Source of the DNA: an uncultured Alkaliphilus sp.
GTDB lineage: Bacteria; Bacillota; Clostridia; Peptostreptococcales; Natronincolaceae
Assembly: GCA_938074565.1 (NCBI GenBank)
Contig: CALJEQ010000021.1
Span: 1 to 64,000 of the forward strand
Reading direction: 5' to 3'
DNA length: 64,000 bases
Position numbers and translations under genes: made by a program. This document shows, in pieces, positions 17,724-26,748 of the stretch. The notes below the pieces were generated by a model. It did no database searches and had not been told where the DNA came from. It saw nothing but the letters and a program-made list of their open reading frames with translations. How positions within the stretch are numbered: position 1 is the stretch's first letter; the number at the start of each line of letters is the position of its first letter.

Positions 17724-19310
17724 ATGAAAAAAATAATAGTTATTTTAATAATTTTAGCAATGGCTACATCACAGATAGGTGTATTAAAAGTTGAAGCGAT
17801 GAGTACAAGTTATTATGCTTCAAACAGTGTAGGTGTTTTAAAGAATTTGTCATTAGATGGGCAGAGTTATGAAAAAGTATTAGATCAATCTATTGTTATT
17901 TCGGATATTCAAGTAGAAAACGACATAATTAGCATTAATGGAAAATACGTAGAGAACAAAAGCAATGATAAAAAATCTTTATCAACACCTTTTAAATTAC
18001 AGGGAAAATTATTCAAAAGTATTGATAGAGAAAATGTTTATGTGGGTGAGCTGGTTGACGAATTAGATAATTTCAATGTGATTCATTTTTCTATTGATAA
18101 CTCTTTAATTAATAATACCATAAACATAGAACATGTTAACGATTATTTTACATTAAAGAAACAATTTGTAAAAAGTTTTAATGTATTTGATGTTGTTAAT
18201 AAAACTACAAATAATAAATCTTTAATAAACCTATATTTGTTAAAAGATAGAGACTTAATTTTTATGGAAGAGTTTATTCCATTGAATGTTAATTTGCCAG
18301 CTATTGAAGTATTAGAGAAATCCTTACCTGCTGGAGAATTATGGTTTAGTAGAATAGTTAAACCTCAAGGAAGTGTAGTTATTGACACTGAAGATGATAT
18401 TTTAACAATTGATAAAAAATTAAATAAAATACCAATTAAAGAAATTAGGGTTTCTCTAAGGAAGCAAATTAAAGAAACTAAAGACAAAAATTTTAATTCT
18501 GAAGAGATAAGTATTTTAAATGCAGCTAGTTACAAAACGGTAGTTAAAGACAAAATCTATGTAGCTTGGTCAACACTAGGGAGTGGAACAGAAGCTGCTC
18601 ATCATATGGAGGAAATGAAAGTAAGGTATGAAGTGTACGGACCTACTTCTGTTAACCCAGGACAGGGTGCAACAGATAATAGTATTTTAACATCAAATGT
18701 AAAAGCTGAAATTAGAGTTACTTCTCAAAGAACAGTTACTTTTAATTATAATAAGACCAGTTCATTTGAAAGAGGATATAATACTTTTGTAATAGGTAGA
18801 AATAGCAACTTATTATTAGATAAAAACAGAGATATTGAAGTAAGGTTATTGGTAGGAACACCCAAAACATCTACTAGAACAAAATATTATGATTTTTTTA
18901 ATAAAGCACAAGGAAGTTATACTTTAATTAATAGTGGTAGCATAAATTGGTCGGCATTATTACTGGATGGTATTAATAGAATACCTGTATTGGGAGCAGC
19001 TACTAGTCTTCTTTCAACTGCGGACATACAAGGAACTTCAACTGTTTCAACTGACTTTTTTTCAACAACTCAAGAGGTTTCATCTGTAGCTTCAAAACCT
19101 CCTGTTAGTACATATATGGAAAGTGCAGGACATAGATTTACCTTAGATAGTACGCTTGGTACAAGATTTCAAAGAGGTGTAAGCGAAAACAGAAATGTAA
19201 TAGCACAATTTAGATACTTTGTTGGAAATAATTGGGGTGATACCTTTGAAGAAAAATATTATACTAATTCTATAACCTTTAGTTATACTGTCAATTCCGT
19301 AAAATATTAA
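17724..19310 (+). CDS. Large secreted protein of unknown function, cysteine-free
   Basis: A 528-residue protein with a classical signal peptide (MKKIIVILIILAMATSQIGV, probable cleavage after VEA near residue 25). I do not recognise the family. The mature protein has no cysteine, is rich in Ser, Thr, Asn and Val, and alternates short strands, suggesting a beta-rich extracellular protein. A late hydrophobic stretch near residues 415-435 (INRIPVLGAATSLLS) could be a membrane-interacting or hydrophobic hairpin segment, which might fit a pore-forming or colony-interaction protein. AAGGAGG lies 7 nt before the ATG. It follows the HTH-TPR block and may be an output of it. Confidence 0.7.
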   Translation: MKKIIVILIILAMATSQIGVLKVEAMSTSYYASNSVGVLKNLSLDGQSYEKVLDQSIVISDIQVENDIISINGKYVENKSNDKKSLSTPFKLQGKLFKSIDRENVYVGELVDELDNFNVIHFSIDNSLINNTINIEHVNDYFTLKKQFVKSFNVFDVVNKTTNNKSLINLYLLKDRDLIFMEEFIPLNVNLPAIEVLEKSLPAGELWFSRIVKPQGSVVIDTEDDILTIDKKLNKIPIKEIRVSLRKQIKETKDKNFNSEEISILNAASYKTVVKDKIYVAWSTLGSGTEAAHHMEEMKVRYEVYGPTSVNPGQGATDNSILTSNVKAEIRVTSQRTVTFNYNKTSSFERGYNTFVIGRNSNLLLDKNRDIEVRLLVGTPKTSTRTKYYDFFNKAQGSYTLINSGSINWSALLLDGINRIPVLGAATSLLSTADIQGTSTVSTDFFSTTQEVSSVASKPPVSTYMESAGHRFTLDSTLGTRFQRGVSENRNVIAQFRYFVGNNWGDTFEEKYYTNSITFSYTVNSVKY

Positions 19311-19393
19311 TATAATTTTGGTACATATAACTAAAGAACTTTAAACTGTTATATATGTTTGTTTTTAAAGTGAATTGCTTTAAAATAGGAGGG

Positions 19394-19768
19394 GTGAAAA
19401 AGATTAAAAAAATAACTGGTATTATATTAGTGTTCATATTGGTGTTTATATTAGGTTTTTTAGTAGGTTCACCAAATATGTTTAAAACAGGAAATCCTAT
19501 TGCTATTGTAAACGGAATAATTAAATTGAATTTTAATAACGAAAGTAAAATTGTTCAAGTTTCGAATAATCCTCAAAGATATGTAAGTAAGATAGAAGAA
19601 GGTAACTATCCATTTGTTGAACTGATGAATAAAGAGGGTTGGAAATTTGAAGAGAATATGTTAGTGGATACGGGTTATGGAATAACATTTTCAAAGAACG
19701 GAGAACGACTAGTTGTAAAAGATTTTCAATTTTCTAGAAAATATCGAGTTTGGGAAGTTGTTAATTGA
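19394..19768 (+). CDS. Small membrane-anchored protein of unknown function
   Basis: A 124-residue protein with one N-terminal membrane helix (KKITGIILVFILVFILGFLVGS) and a short outer domain of about 90 residues (PQRYVSKIEEGNYPFVELMN... to RKYRVWEVVN). The family is not recognised. The start is uncertain. The only good ribosome site, AGGAGG (19387-19392), is just before GTG 19394 and 10 nt before an ATT at 19403; the ATG at 19355 has no ribosome site. It probably shares transcription with the secreted protein 83 bp upstream. Confidence 0.6.
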   Translation: MKKIKKITGIILVFILVFILGFLVGSPNMFKTGNPIAIVNGIIKLNFNNESKIVQVSNNPQRYVSKIEEGNYPFVELMNKEGWKFEENMLVDTGYGITFSKNGERLVVKDFQFSRKYRVWEVVN

Positions 19769-19806
19769 TAGTACATTAGAAAAAAATATTGATAAAATAC
19801 ATAAGA

Positions 19807-19841
19807 AAGAAGCTATTTTAATTAATAGCTTCTTTTATTTT
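19807..19841 (+). terminator. Terminator after the secreted-protein pair
   Basis: Perfect 11-bp stem AAGAAGCTATT (19807-19817) with AATAGCTTCTT (19824-19834), 6-nt loop, followed by T-rich sequence. Confidence 0.85.
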
Positions 19842-19908
19842 TCTCATAACTATAACTATGAACAATTACTAATTTTAGAGACTTTAGATGATAAATATTT
19901 TACTACAG

Positions 19909-19945
19909 AAATACCTCCTTAAAGCTCGCAATGAGGTATTTTTTA
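19909..19945 (+). terminator. Second hairpin with T run
   Basis: AAATACCTC (19909-19917) pairs with GAGGTATTT (19933-19941), 15-nt loop, followed by T. It lies about 100 bp after the first terminator; no gene was seen between them. The rest of the gap to 20142 holds nothing recognisable. Confidence 0.55.
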
Positions 19946-20142
19946 ATGTTAAGGAAATTATGCTTTAAATCTATTTTTTATTTCTCTTCAAAATAATTAA
20001 AAACAATTTAACTAAAAGGATAAATAATTTATTGATTAAACAGAAAAAATAAAACATATTGATAATTTAAAGCTAACATACAAGGTTTGAATAATTTATT
20101 AGTTTATAGTTATAGTAATGACTTAATTCTAGGAGGAAAACC

Positions 20143-21669
20143 ATGAATAACATTGATGAGAGCATACTTAAAGTTAATCTACTATCTTATTGGATTGATT
20201 CAACTGAAAAAACAAAATATCCACCTTTACAAGAGGACATTCAAGTAGATGTTGCAATAGTAGGTGGTGGAATGGTGGGAATCACAACTGGTTATTTATT
20301 AAAACAAGAGGGAATCAAAGTGGCTATTATAGAGTCTGATAGCATTCTTCAAGGAACAACAGGACATACAACAGCAAAAGTTACATCGCAACATGGTTTA
20401 ATTTATAATAAATTAAAATCAAAAATGGGTAATGAAATGGCTGAAATATATGCAAATGCCAATGAAACTGCAATAAAAGTGATGGAAAAGCTTGTTAAAG
20501 ATAAAAATATAGATTGTGATTTTCAACAACAATCAGCCTATGTTTATACCCAGTCGGATGAATATGTACAAAAAATAGTGGATGAAACTAAAGTTGCCGC
20601 CGCATTAGGTATAAATGCCCACTACTTAGAAGAAACCCCCCTTCCCTTTCCAGTAAAAGCAGCAGTTCGTTTTGATGGACAAGCACAATTTCATCCTAGA
20701 AAATATCTTCTTGCTCTAGCAAAGGAAATAGATGGTGATGGAAGTTATATCTTTGAAGAAACAAGAGCTGTAGATATTGAGGGTGATAATCCAGTTGTGG
20801 TAATAACGGAAAAAGGGAAAAAAGTGAAGGCAAATAAAGTAATTATAGCATCGAATTACCCCTTTTATGATAAACCGGGTCTTTACTTTGCAAGGGTTTA
20901 TCCAGAACGTTCCTATGTACTTGGGGTAAAAATAAAGGAGACATATCCTGGAGGAATGTATATTACAGCAGAAGACCCCGGACGGTCTTTACGAAGTCAG
21001 AAATATAAAGATGGAGAATTAATTTTGGTTGGTGGAGAACATCATAAAACTGGGCATGGTAAAAGTACAATAGTACACTATAATAACTTGAGGGATTTTG
21101 CTGAGGATACATTTACTGTACAAGATATATTATATAGATGGTCTACCCATGACTGTGTTACTGCTGATGAAGTTCCTTACGTTGGTCAATTAGCCATTAC
21201 AACACCAAATATCTTCGTTGCAACTGGATTTAGAAAATGGGGCATGACAAATAGTACCGTATCAGCCATAATTCTTAGGGACTTAATAGTAGAAGGTACT
21301 AATCAATGGAGTCCTCTATATAATCCCTCACGATTTACACCTATGGCTTCTGCGGGTAAGTTTATAAAAGAAAACGTAGATGTTGCAGTTAACTTTGTTT
21401 CAGGTAAGTTATCGCCTGTATCGGTGGAAAAAGACATAAATATAAATGAAGCAAAAATAATAAATGTTGATGGTCAGCGGGTGGGGGCGTATAAAGATAG
21501 TGAAGGTAACTTACATCTTGTAGATACAACTTGCACCCATTTGGGTTGTGAGTTAAACTGGAATGATGCTGAAACAACATGGGATTGTCCTTGTCATGGA
21601 TCAAGATTTACTTATGATGGAGGCATTTTGAAAGGTCCTACTGTAAAACCATTAAAAAAGTTAAATTAG
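20143..21669 (+). CDS. FAD-dependent oxidoreductase fused to a Rieske [2Fe-2S] domain (YhfW-like)
   Basis: A 508-residue two-domain redox protein. The N-terminal D-amino-acid-oxidase-type flavin domain begins with a Rossmann motif (VDVAIVGGGMVGITTGYLL) near residue 28. The C-terminal domain from about residue 415 is a Rieske ferredoxin with CTHLGC and CPCHGSRF, giving the two Cys and two His ligands. The full layout matches the YhfW family of Firmicutes, whose substrate is not known. AGGAGG lies 6 nt before the ATG. The next gene, 99 bp downstream on the same strand, is the small selenoprotein. Confidence 0.9.
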   Translation: MNNIDESILKVNLLSYWIDSTEKTKYPPLQEDIQVDVAIVGGGMVGITTGYLLKQEGIKVAIIESDSILQGTTGHTTAKVTSQHGLIYNKLKSKMGNEMAEIYANANETAIKVMEKLVKDKNIDCDFQQQSAYVYTQSDEYVQKIVDETKVAAALGINAHYLEETPLPFPVKAAVRFDGQAQFHPRKYLLALAKEIDGDGSYIFEETRAVDIEGDNPVVVITEKGKKVKANKVIIASNYPFYDKPGLYFARVYPERSYVLGVKIKETYPGGMYITAEDPGRSLRSQKYKDGELILVGGEHHKTGHGKSTIVHYNNLRDFAEDTFTVQDILYRWSTHDCVTADEVPYVGQLAITTPNIFVATGFRKWGMTNSTVSAIILRDLIVEGTNQWSPLYNPSRFTPMASAGKFIKENVDVAVNFVSGKLSPVSVEKDININEAKIINVDGQRVGAYKDSEGNLHLVDTTCTHLGCELNWNDAETTWDCPCHGSRFTYDGGILKGPTVKPLKKLN

Positions 21670-21768
21670 GCTAATAGAACTATTTTTTAATATAAATAGA
21701 TTACTTGCACTCCTAAAAGTTCTAATTTCTATAATAGAACTAGGTTATAAATAGAAAGGAGAATTATA

Positions 21769-22029
21769 ATGGAGGTTGAATTGCTTAAAGCCTTAAAAAC
21801 GCATTTATATAGAATGTCGTTTAACTGTATTACCATTGATTTAACAAAAAGCGGAAACTGTTGAGGGGCTTATATGATACCATCAGTTATGATGGGTAAA
21901 CCCAACAACTTACAACAATTTAATGTTGTTGATATTGAAGATATAACAGTGTATATAAACAAAAACATTTTTTATAATAAAGAATTAGTTGATAATATGG
22001 TACGGAACCTACTGAATTTAAATGATTAA
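21769..22029 (+). CDS. Small selenoprotein, CC/Se-motif (HesB/IscA-like) family, UGA = Sec32
   Basis: An 86-codon gene split by an in-frame TGA at 21862-21864. Upstream of it: MEVELLKALKTHLYRMSF to SGNC. Downstream in the same frame: GAYMIPSVMMGKPNNL, then a segment with DIEDITVYINKNIFY, ending NLLNLND before TAA. Both halves belong to one small IscA/HesB-like protein with a Cys-Sec pair (C31-U32), as I recall for the CC/Se-motif (seleno)protein family, where other members have Cys-Cys. AAAGGAGA lies before the ATG and a terminator follows the TAA. A hairpin directly after the TGA fits a bacterial SECIS. The second half has no good start of its own. The role is unknown, probably redox or metal binding. 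Confidence 0.82.
21865..21903 (+). promoter_or_regulatory. SECIS-like hairpin after the UGA codon
   Basis: An apical stem pairs 21878-21885 (TACCATCA) with 21890-21898 (TGATGGGTA), with one bulged G at 21894 and a GTTA tetraloop about 22 nt after the UGA. GGG next to the UGA can pair with CCC at 21901-21903 to close the base. Size and distance fit bacterial selenocysteine insertion elements, which are placed inside the coding region immediately downstream of UGA. Confidence 0.65.
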
Positions 22030-22041
22030 AAGTTGAGAAAG

Positions 22042-22069
22042 AAGAGTCACATATAGGACTCTTTTTTTA
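22042..22069 (+). terminator. Terminator of the selenoprotein gene
   Basis: AAGAGTC (22042-22048) pairs with GACTCTT (22057-22063), 8-nt loop, then a T run. Confidence 0.8.
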
Positions 22070-22108
22070 TACTATTTTACAGTAATATTAAGGAATAAAG
22101 CATAAAAT

Positions 22109-22136
22109 TTGACAAATAAAAATTTTAGTATAAAAT
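22109..22136 (+). promoter_or_regulatory. Promoter of the two-component module
   Basis: TTGACA (22109-22114), 16-bp spacer, TAAAAT (22131-22136), about 80 bp before the first kinase gene. Confidence 0.5.
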
Positions 22137-22216
22137 TATAAAGTAGCTCTAAATACCTTAAATTGCTTAAAATAATTAAAATTAGATAAAATACCATATT
22201 TAAGGAAGTGATATAG

Positions 22217-23500
22217 ATGATAAATAATACTGCATATACAATTCTGATTGTTGATGATAATCATAACAATTTATTTTCTTTAAGAAATCTAATTGAAGAA
22301 TATATCGATGCTACAGTTATAGAGGCTGATTGTGGTCGAGTAGCACTTCAAAAACTAATAAATTATAATGTAGATTTAATTATTTTAGATGTTCAAATGG
22401 AAGAAATGGATGGCTTTGAAATTGCTACTTTAATTAAACAACGAAAAAAAACTACTGACATACCAATTGTTTTTTTAACAGCATCTTATGTGGGAGACGA
22501 GTTTAGAAAAAGAGGGTTTAAAATAGGAGCAGTTGATTATCTAACAAAGCCAATAGATGAATATCAATTAATAAATCGTATTAATGTTTATCTTAAATTA
22601 ATCGAAAAAGAAAGAACAATGAATGTAATGTTAGAAAAAAAAGTAACTAAGCAGATTGAAGAGTTAAAAAAGGCAAAGGAAGAAGCTGAGGTAGCAAATG
22701 AGGCTAAAAATACATTCCTTGCTAATGTCTCCCATGAATTTAGAACACCCCTTAATATTATTATGAGTACAACACAAATGCTTAAGTTATATTTAAATGA
22801 TGAAGAAATTAACAGAGGTCAAATGAGGAAAAAAGTAGATCTACAGGTGCAAAATTGTTATCGCTTGTTAAGGCTTGTTAACAACTTAATTGATATTACA
22901 AAAATAGATTCTGGTCACTTTGAACTTTGTAAAACAAAATGTAATATTATAGAAGTTATTAAGGCTATTACTTTATCTGTTGCAGAGTATGTTGAAAACA
23001 AGGGGATTAGCCTTAGTTTTGAGACAAACATAAAAAAACAAATAGTAGAATGCGACTTAAATGCTATGGAGCGTATTATATTAAATCTTTTAGCAAATGC
23101 CATAAAGTTCACCCCTAGAGGGGGAAGTATACAAGTTAAAATAGTAGGTTATAAAAAATATATTCAAGTTATAGTTAAAGATACAGGAATAGGAATTGCA
23201 GAAGACAAACTACCTCTTATTTTCCAGCGGTTTAAACAAGTGGATGAATTATTAACCAGAAAGCATGAGGGGAGTGGAATTGGTCTTAATTTAGTAAAAT
23301 CTTTGGTGGAAATGCATGGGGGAAATATATATGTCCGTAGTAAATATCAAGTAGGAAGTGAATTTTTTATAGACATACCAGTGGATACAAGTATTCTACA
23401 AAAGCAAGAAGAAATAACTTCCCTATATAGATCAGATGAAAGTGTTATTCAAAAAATACATGTAGAGTTTTCGGATATATACTTTTTAGAAAATATATAA
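22217..23500 (+). CDS. REC-histidine kinase hybrid, cytosolic
   Basis: A 427-residue signalling protein with a reversed hybrid order: receiver first (residues about 8-125; phospho-acceptor Asp in LIILDVQM, conserved Lys in LTKPIDE), a coiled-coil linker, the HisKA dimer domain with the phospho-His in NVSHEFRTPLNIIM, and a HATPase domain (LLANAIKFTPRGG, DTGIGIAEDKLP, GSGIGLNLVKSL). No membrane segment is present, so it should be a soluble kinase gated by phosphorylation of its own receiver. It is followed 44 bp later by a membrane hybrid kinase and then a CheR-like gene. No DNA-binding response regulator is nearby, so the final output is not visible. Confidence 0.93.
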   Translation: MINNTAYTILIVDDNHNNLFSLRNLIEEYIDATVIEADCGRVALQKLINYNVDLIILDVQMEEMDGFEIATLIKQRKKTTDIPIVFLTASYVGDEFRKRGFKIGAVDYLTKPIDEYQLINRINVYLKLIEKERTMNVMLEKKVTKQIEELKKAKEEAEVANEAKNTFLANVSHEFRTPLNIIMSTTQMLKLYLNDEEINRGQMRKKVDLQVQNCYRLLRLVNNLIDITKIDSGHFELCKTKCNIIEVIKAITLSVAEYVENKGISLSFETNIKKQIVECDLNAMERIILNLLANAIKFTPRGGSIQVKIVGYKKYIQVIVKDTGIGIAEDKLPLIFQRFKQVDELLTRKHEGSGIGLNLVKSLVEMHGGNIYVRSKYQVGSEFFIDIPVDTSILQKQEEITSLYRSDESVIQKIHVEFSDIYFLENI

Positions 23501-23544
23501 AAACACTATGAAAATCTACTTTGATGGGGAGGTTTTACAGATTG

Positions 23545-26500
23545 ATGAAGAAATATTTAAAATTCAATATTTTAAATAGATTAATTTTAGCATTGTTAAT
23601 ATCCATTAGTGTGGTAATCGGTTATGGGATATTTACAGTATTAAAAATACACAATTTAGGAGATTTAACTAAAGATATATACAAAGATCCACTAAAAGTA
23701 TCTAATACAGCAATTGAGGCTCGTGTGAATATATTAAAAATACAAAGAGAAATGAAAGATTTACTTTTAACAGATGATGAAAATATTATGGATGACTTAG
23801 AAGTAAAAACAACACTTCTAAATAATAGGGTATTGTTACAATTGGAGTTATTAGATAAGCAAGCGGAAAAAAAAGAAGTTTTATTATTGGTAGAGGAGAT
23901 TAGAGAACTATTTTTAATATGGCGACGGAATCAGGAGAAAATGATTAAATATAAAAGAATAGGAAGTCTTCCAGATGCAATTGAAATTTCATTTGGTACA
24001 AATGTAGAACTAATTGAAAAAATGGAGGCTAAATTAGTTTCCATTGATAATATTTCTCAAGACAAGGCTAAAAGATTAGTGGAAGATACATATGAAATAG
24101 AAGAGTCACTGGTAAATACGATAAAGACTTTAATGTTAGTTTTAGGTTTGTTTCTTACACTTTTCTTTATCTTTATTATTAGAAGTATTTTAAAGCCTAT
24201 TAAAATATTAAATAAGTCTATGGATGATAATATTAATGCTAAAGAATTAAAAAAGGTGCAAATAGAAGGAAATAATGAAATAGTAGATATTTCTAGGTAT
24301 TATAATCAATTAATAGAAAAGTTGAATAATTTATTTTGGATTAAAGATAGTCAAAATCAATTAAATGAAGCCATATCGGGGGATATGCCAATTAATGAAT
24401 TAACACAAAAAGCTCTAAATTTTTTAGCACGAACCGTTGGTGCAGGTAAAGGTGCTTATTATTTGTATGACCAAGATAAAAATGTTCTAAAGTTGACAGC
24501 ATCCTTTGCTTTTACAGAGAGGGAACATTTATCTAATGAATATCAGCTGGGGGAAGGAATAGTGGGGCAAGTGGCGCTAGAAAAAGAGGCTATTTTGCTT
24601 AAAAATGTTATTAAGAAGGATGAATATATTATAACCGGCACATATCAAGAAGTACCAAATAACATTTATACTTTCCCTTTGCTATGTGAAGGTAATTTGT
24701 ATGGGGTAATAGAATTAGCATTGTTTGAAGAGTTTAGTTCTTTAAAACAAGAATTTATTATTCAAGCTGCAAAAATAGTTACAATTAATTTATTTTCTGC
24801 ATTACAAAGAGAAAAGATTAAAGATTTACTTAAAGCCTCGGAAGTAGCACAAACACAAGCTAAATTAAATGCTAATGAATTACAAAAGGCAAATACCATA
24901 TTAGAAGAGCAACAGCAGCAATTACATCAACAGACGGCAGAACTACAACAAACAAATGCAGAACTAGAAGAGCAACAGCAATTGCTTCAACAACAAAGTG
25001 AAGAATTACAACAAACAAATACACAATTAGAAGAACAACAGCAGATTTTAGAACAGCAATCTAATTTATTAAACATGAATAATACAGAATTAGAAAAATC
25101 AAAAATAGAACTCATTAATTATTCTCAAAAACTAGAGTTAAGTAATAAATATAAATCTGAATTTTTAACTAATATGTCCCATGAACTTAGAACTCCTCTG
25201 AATTCTATTATTCTTCTTTCTAGGCTTTTGATGAATAATAAAAATGAATTACAACAGGATGATTTAGAGAAAGTAGAAGTAATACATAGTTCTGGACGAG
25301 AATTATTAAGATTAATAAATGATGTCTTAGATCTATCTAAAATTGAAGCGGGAAAAACAGATTTGAATATATCAAAATTTCACTCCAGTGAATTAACTAG
25401 AGAATTAAGACTGTTATTTACAGAGTTAGCACAAAATAAAAACTTAAAGTTTAATGCTAAAGATTCTATTAATTTATTGCTGATGGGAGATCGTGATAAA
25501 ATATCTCAAATTTTACGAAACTTAATAGCAAATGCCATTAAGTTTACACAACAGGGTTCAGTAAACTTTACAATAGTTTCAGATATAGAAAACAAAGGAA
25601 GAGTTATTTTTAAAGTAGAAGATACAGGAATAGGCATTAACAAAGAGAACTTTAGTAGTATATTTGAAGAGTTTAAACAAGAAGATGGATCTATTTCAAG
25701 ACGCTTTGGTGGAACCGGTTTAGGTCTGTCTATATCTAAAAAATTGGCTGAGTTAATAGATGGGGGAATTATAGTAGAAAGTAGTCCTAATGAGGGAAGT
25801 TGTTTCTCACTATTTGTAGATAATATTATTGTAGATGAAAAGTATAATACGATAGTTGAAAATTCCACAATTGCTCTTGAAGAGAGTGCCTATACTACTG
25901 ATGAGGAAACAATATCACATAAAGATAAAGTGATACTTATTATTGAAGATGATTTTCACTTTGCTAACTATATTAAAGAAATAAATGAAGGGTTGGGATT
26001 TAAGACACTTACTGCTAAAAATGGGAGTGAAGGCCTTTATTATTTAAAAAACTATAATGTTGACGGAATAATATTAGACCTAAAGTTAGAAGACGAGAAG
26101 GAACTAAGGGATTTAAAGTTGATTAAATACTTTAAGGATATAAAACTAGAGACACCTATAATCATTTATACAGAAAAAGACTTAACAGAGCAACAAGAAA
26201 GGGAAATAAAAAAATATGTAGATAGTATTATTATTAAGACCTCTAACTTAAGTGAAAGATTTATTGATGAAGTGACATTATTTCTGCATAGGATTAAAAA
26301 AGTACCAGAAAATTCTCCGTATTTAATTTCAAAGACAAATATTGAATATTCCCTTAGCCTACATAATAAAAAAATTTTAATTGTAGATGATGACACTAGA
26401 AATATTTTTGTTTTAGCTACTGCATTGGAGGAATATGGTGCAGAAATACTAGAAGCTGAAAATGGAAAAATAGCATTATCAATTTTGAAAAAACAAAAAG

Positions 26501-26733
26501 TAGATTTAATATTAATGGATATTATGATGCCAGAGATGGATGGGTTTGAAACAATAAAGAGTATCCGAAAAGATCAGATGCTAAAAGAGATGCCTATAAT
26601 AGCCATCACGGCAAAATCTTTAAAAGAAGATAGAGATAAATGTATAATGGCTGGAGCCAATGATTACATCTCTAAACCAGTTAATTATGATGTGCTTATT
26701 CGTTTAGTAAAGGCTTGGATTGAAAAGAGTTAA
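23545..26733 (+). CDS. Membrane hybrid histidine kinase, HAMP-GAF-HisKA-HATPase-REC-REC
   Basis: A sensor kinase of about 1060 residues. Order: N-terminal membrane helix; an extracellular helical sensor of about 160 residues; a second membrane helix (LMLVLGLFLTLFFIFIIRSI); HAMP; GAF; a Gln/Glu-rich coiled coil built of 21-residue repeats (24889-25095); HisKA with NMSHELRTPLNSII; HATPase (LIANAIKFTQQG, DTGIGINKENF, GTGLGLSISKKL). Two receivers follow, with acceptors in GIILDLKLED and LILMDIMMPEMDG. GGGGAGG (23526-23532) precedes a TTG at 23542 and the ATG at 23545; either could be the start. Such kinases usually feed multi-step phosphorelays. The pairing with CheR suggests regulation by methylation or by a CheR side function. 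Confidence 0.9.
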   Translation: MKKYLKFNILNRLILALLISISVVIGYGIFTVLKIHNLGDLTKDIYKDPLKVSNTAIEARVNILKIQREMKDLLLTDDENIMDDLEVKTTLLNNRVLLQLELLDKQAEKKEVLLLVEEIRELFLIWRRNQEKMIKYKRIGSLPDAIEISFGTNVELIEKMEAKLVSIDNISQDKAKRLVEDTYEIEESLVNTIKTLMLVLGLFLTLFFIFIIRSILKPIKILNKSMDDNINAKELKKVQIEGNNEIVDISRYYNQLIEKLNNLFWIKDSQNQLNEAISGDMPINELTQKALNFLARTVGAGKGAYYLYDQDKNVLKLTASFAFTEREHLSNEYQLGEGIVGQVALEKEAILLKNVIKKDEYIITGTYQEVPNNIYTFPLLCEGNLYGVIELALFEEFSSLKQEFIIQAAKIVTINLFSALQREKIKDLLKASEVAQTQAKLNANELQKANTILEEQQQQLHQQTAELQQTNAELEEQQQLLQQQSEELQQTNTQLEEQQQILEQQSNLLNMNNTELEKSKIELINYSQKLELSNKYKSEFLTNMSHELRTPLNSIILLSRLLMNNKNELQQDDLEKVEVIHSSGRELLRLINDVLDLSKIEAGKTDLNISKFHSSELTRELRLLFTELAQNKNLKFNAKDSINLLLMGDRDKISQILRNLIANAIKFTQQGSVNFTIVSDIENKGRVIFKVEDTGIGINKENFSSIFEEFKQEDGSISRRFGGTGLGLSISKKLAELIDGGIIVESSPNEGSCFSLFVDNIIVDEKYNTIVENSTIALEESAYTTDEETISHKDKVILIIEDDFHFANYIKEINEGLGFKTLTAKNGSEGLYYLKNYNVDGIILDLKLEDEKELRDLKLIKYFKDIKLETPIIIYTEKDLTEQQEREIKKYVDSIIIKTSNLSERFIDEVTLFLHRIKKVPENSPYLISKTNIEYSLSLHNKKILIVDDDTRNIFVLATALEEYGAEILEAENGKIALSILKKQKVDLILMDIMMPEMDGFETIKSIRKDQMLKEMPIIAITAKSLKEDRDKCIMAGANDYISKPVNYDVLIRLVKAWIEKS

Positions 26734-26748
26734 TTAAGGAGACGTTTA

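Noticed and set aside
21769..21864. A separate 31-residue peptide ending at the TGA, followed by an unrelated short ORF
   Set aside because: The frame stays open for 54 codons after the TGA with family-like sequence, the second part has no good ribosome site at its first ATG, and a terminator follows the common TAA. Selenocysteine decoding explains it better.
24889..25095. Repeat array resembling a CRISPR or satellite
   Set aside because: The repeats are in frame inside a kinase gene and encode a coiled coil; there are no spacers and no direct-repeat palindromes.
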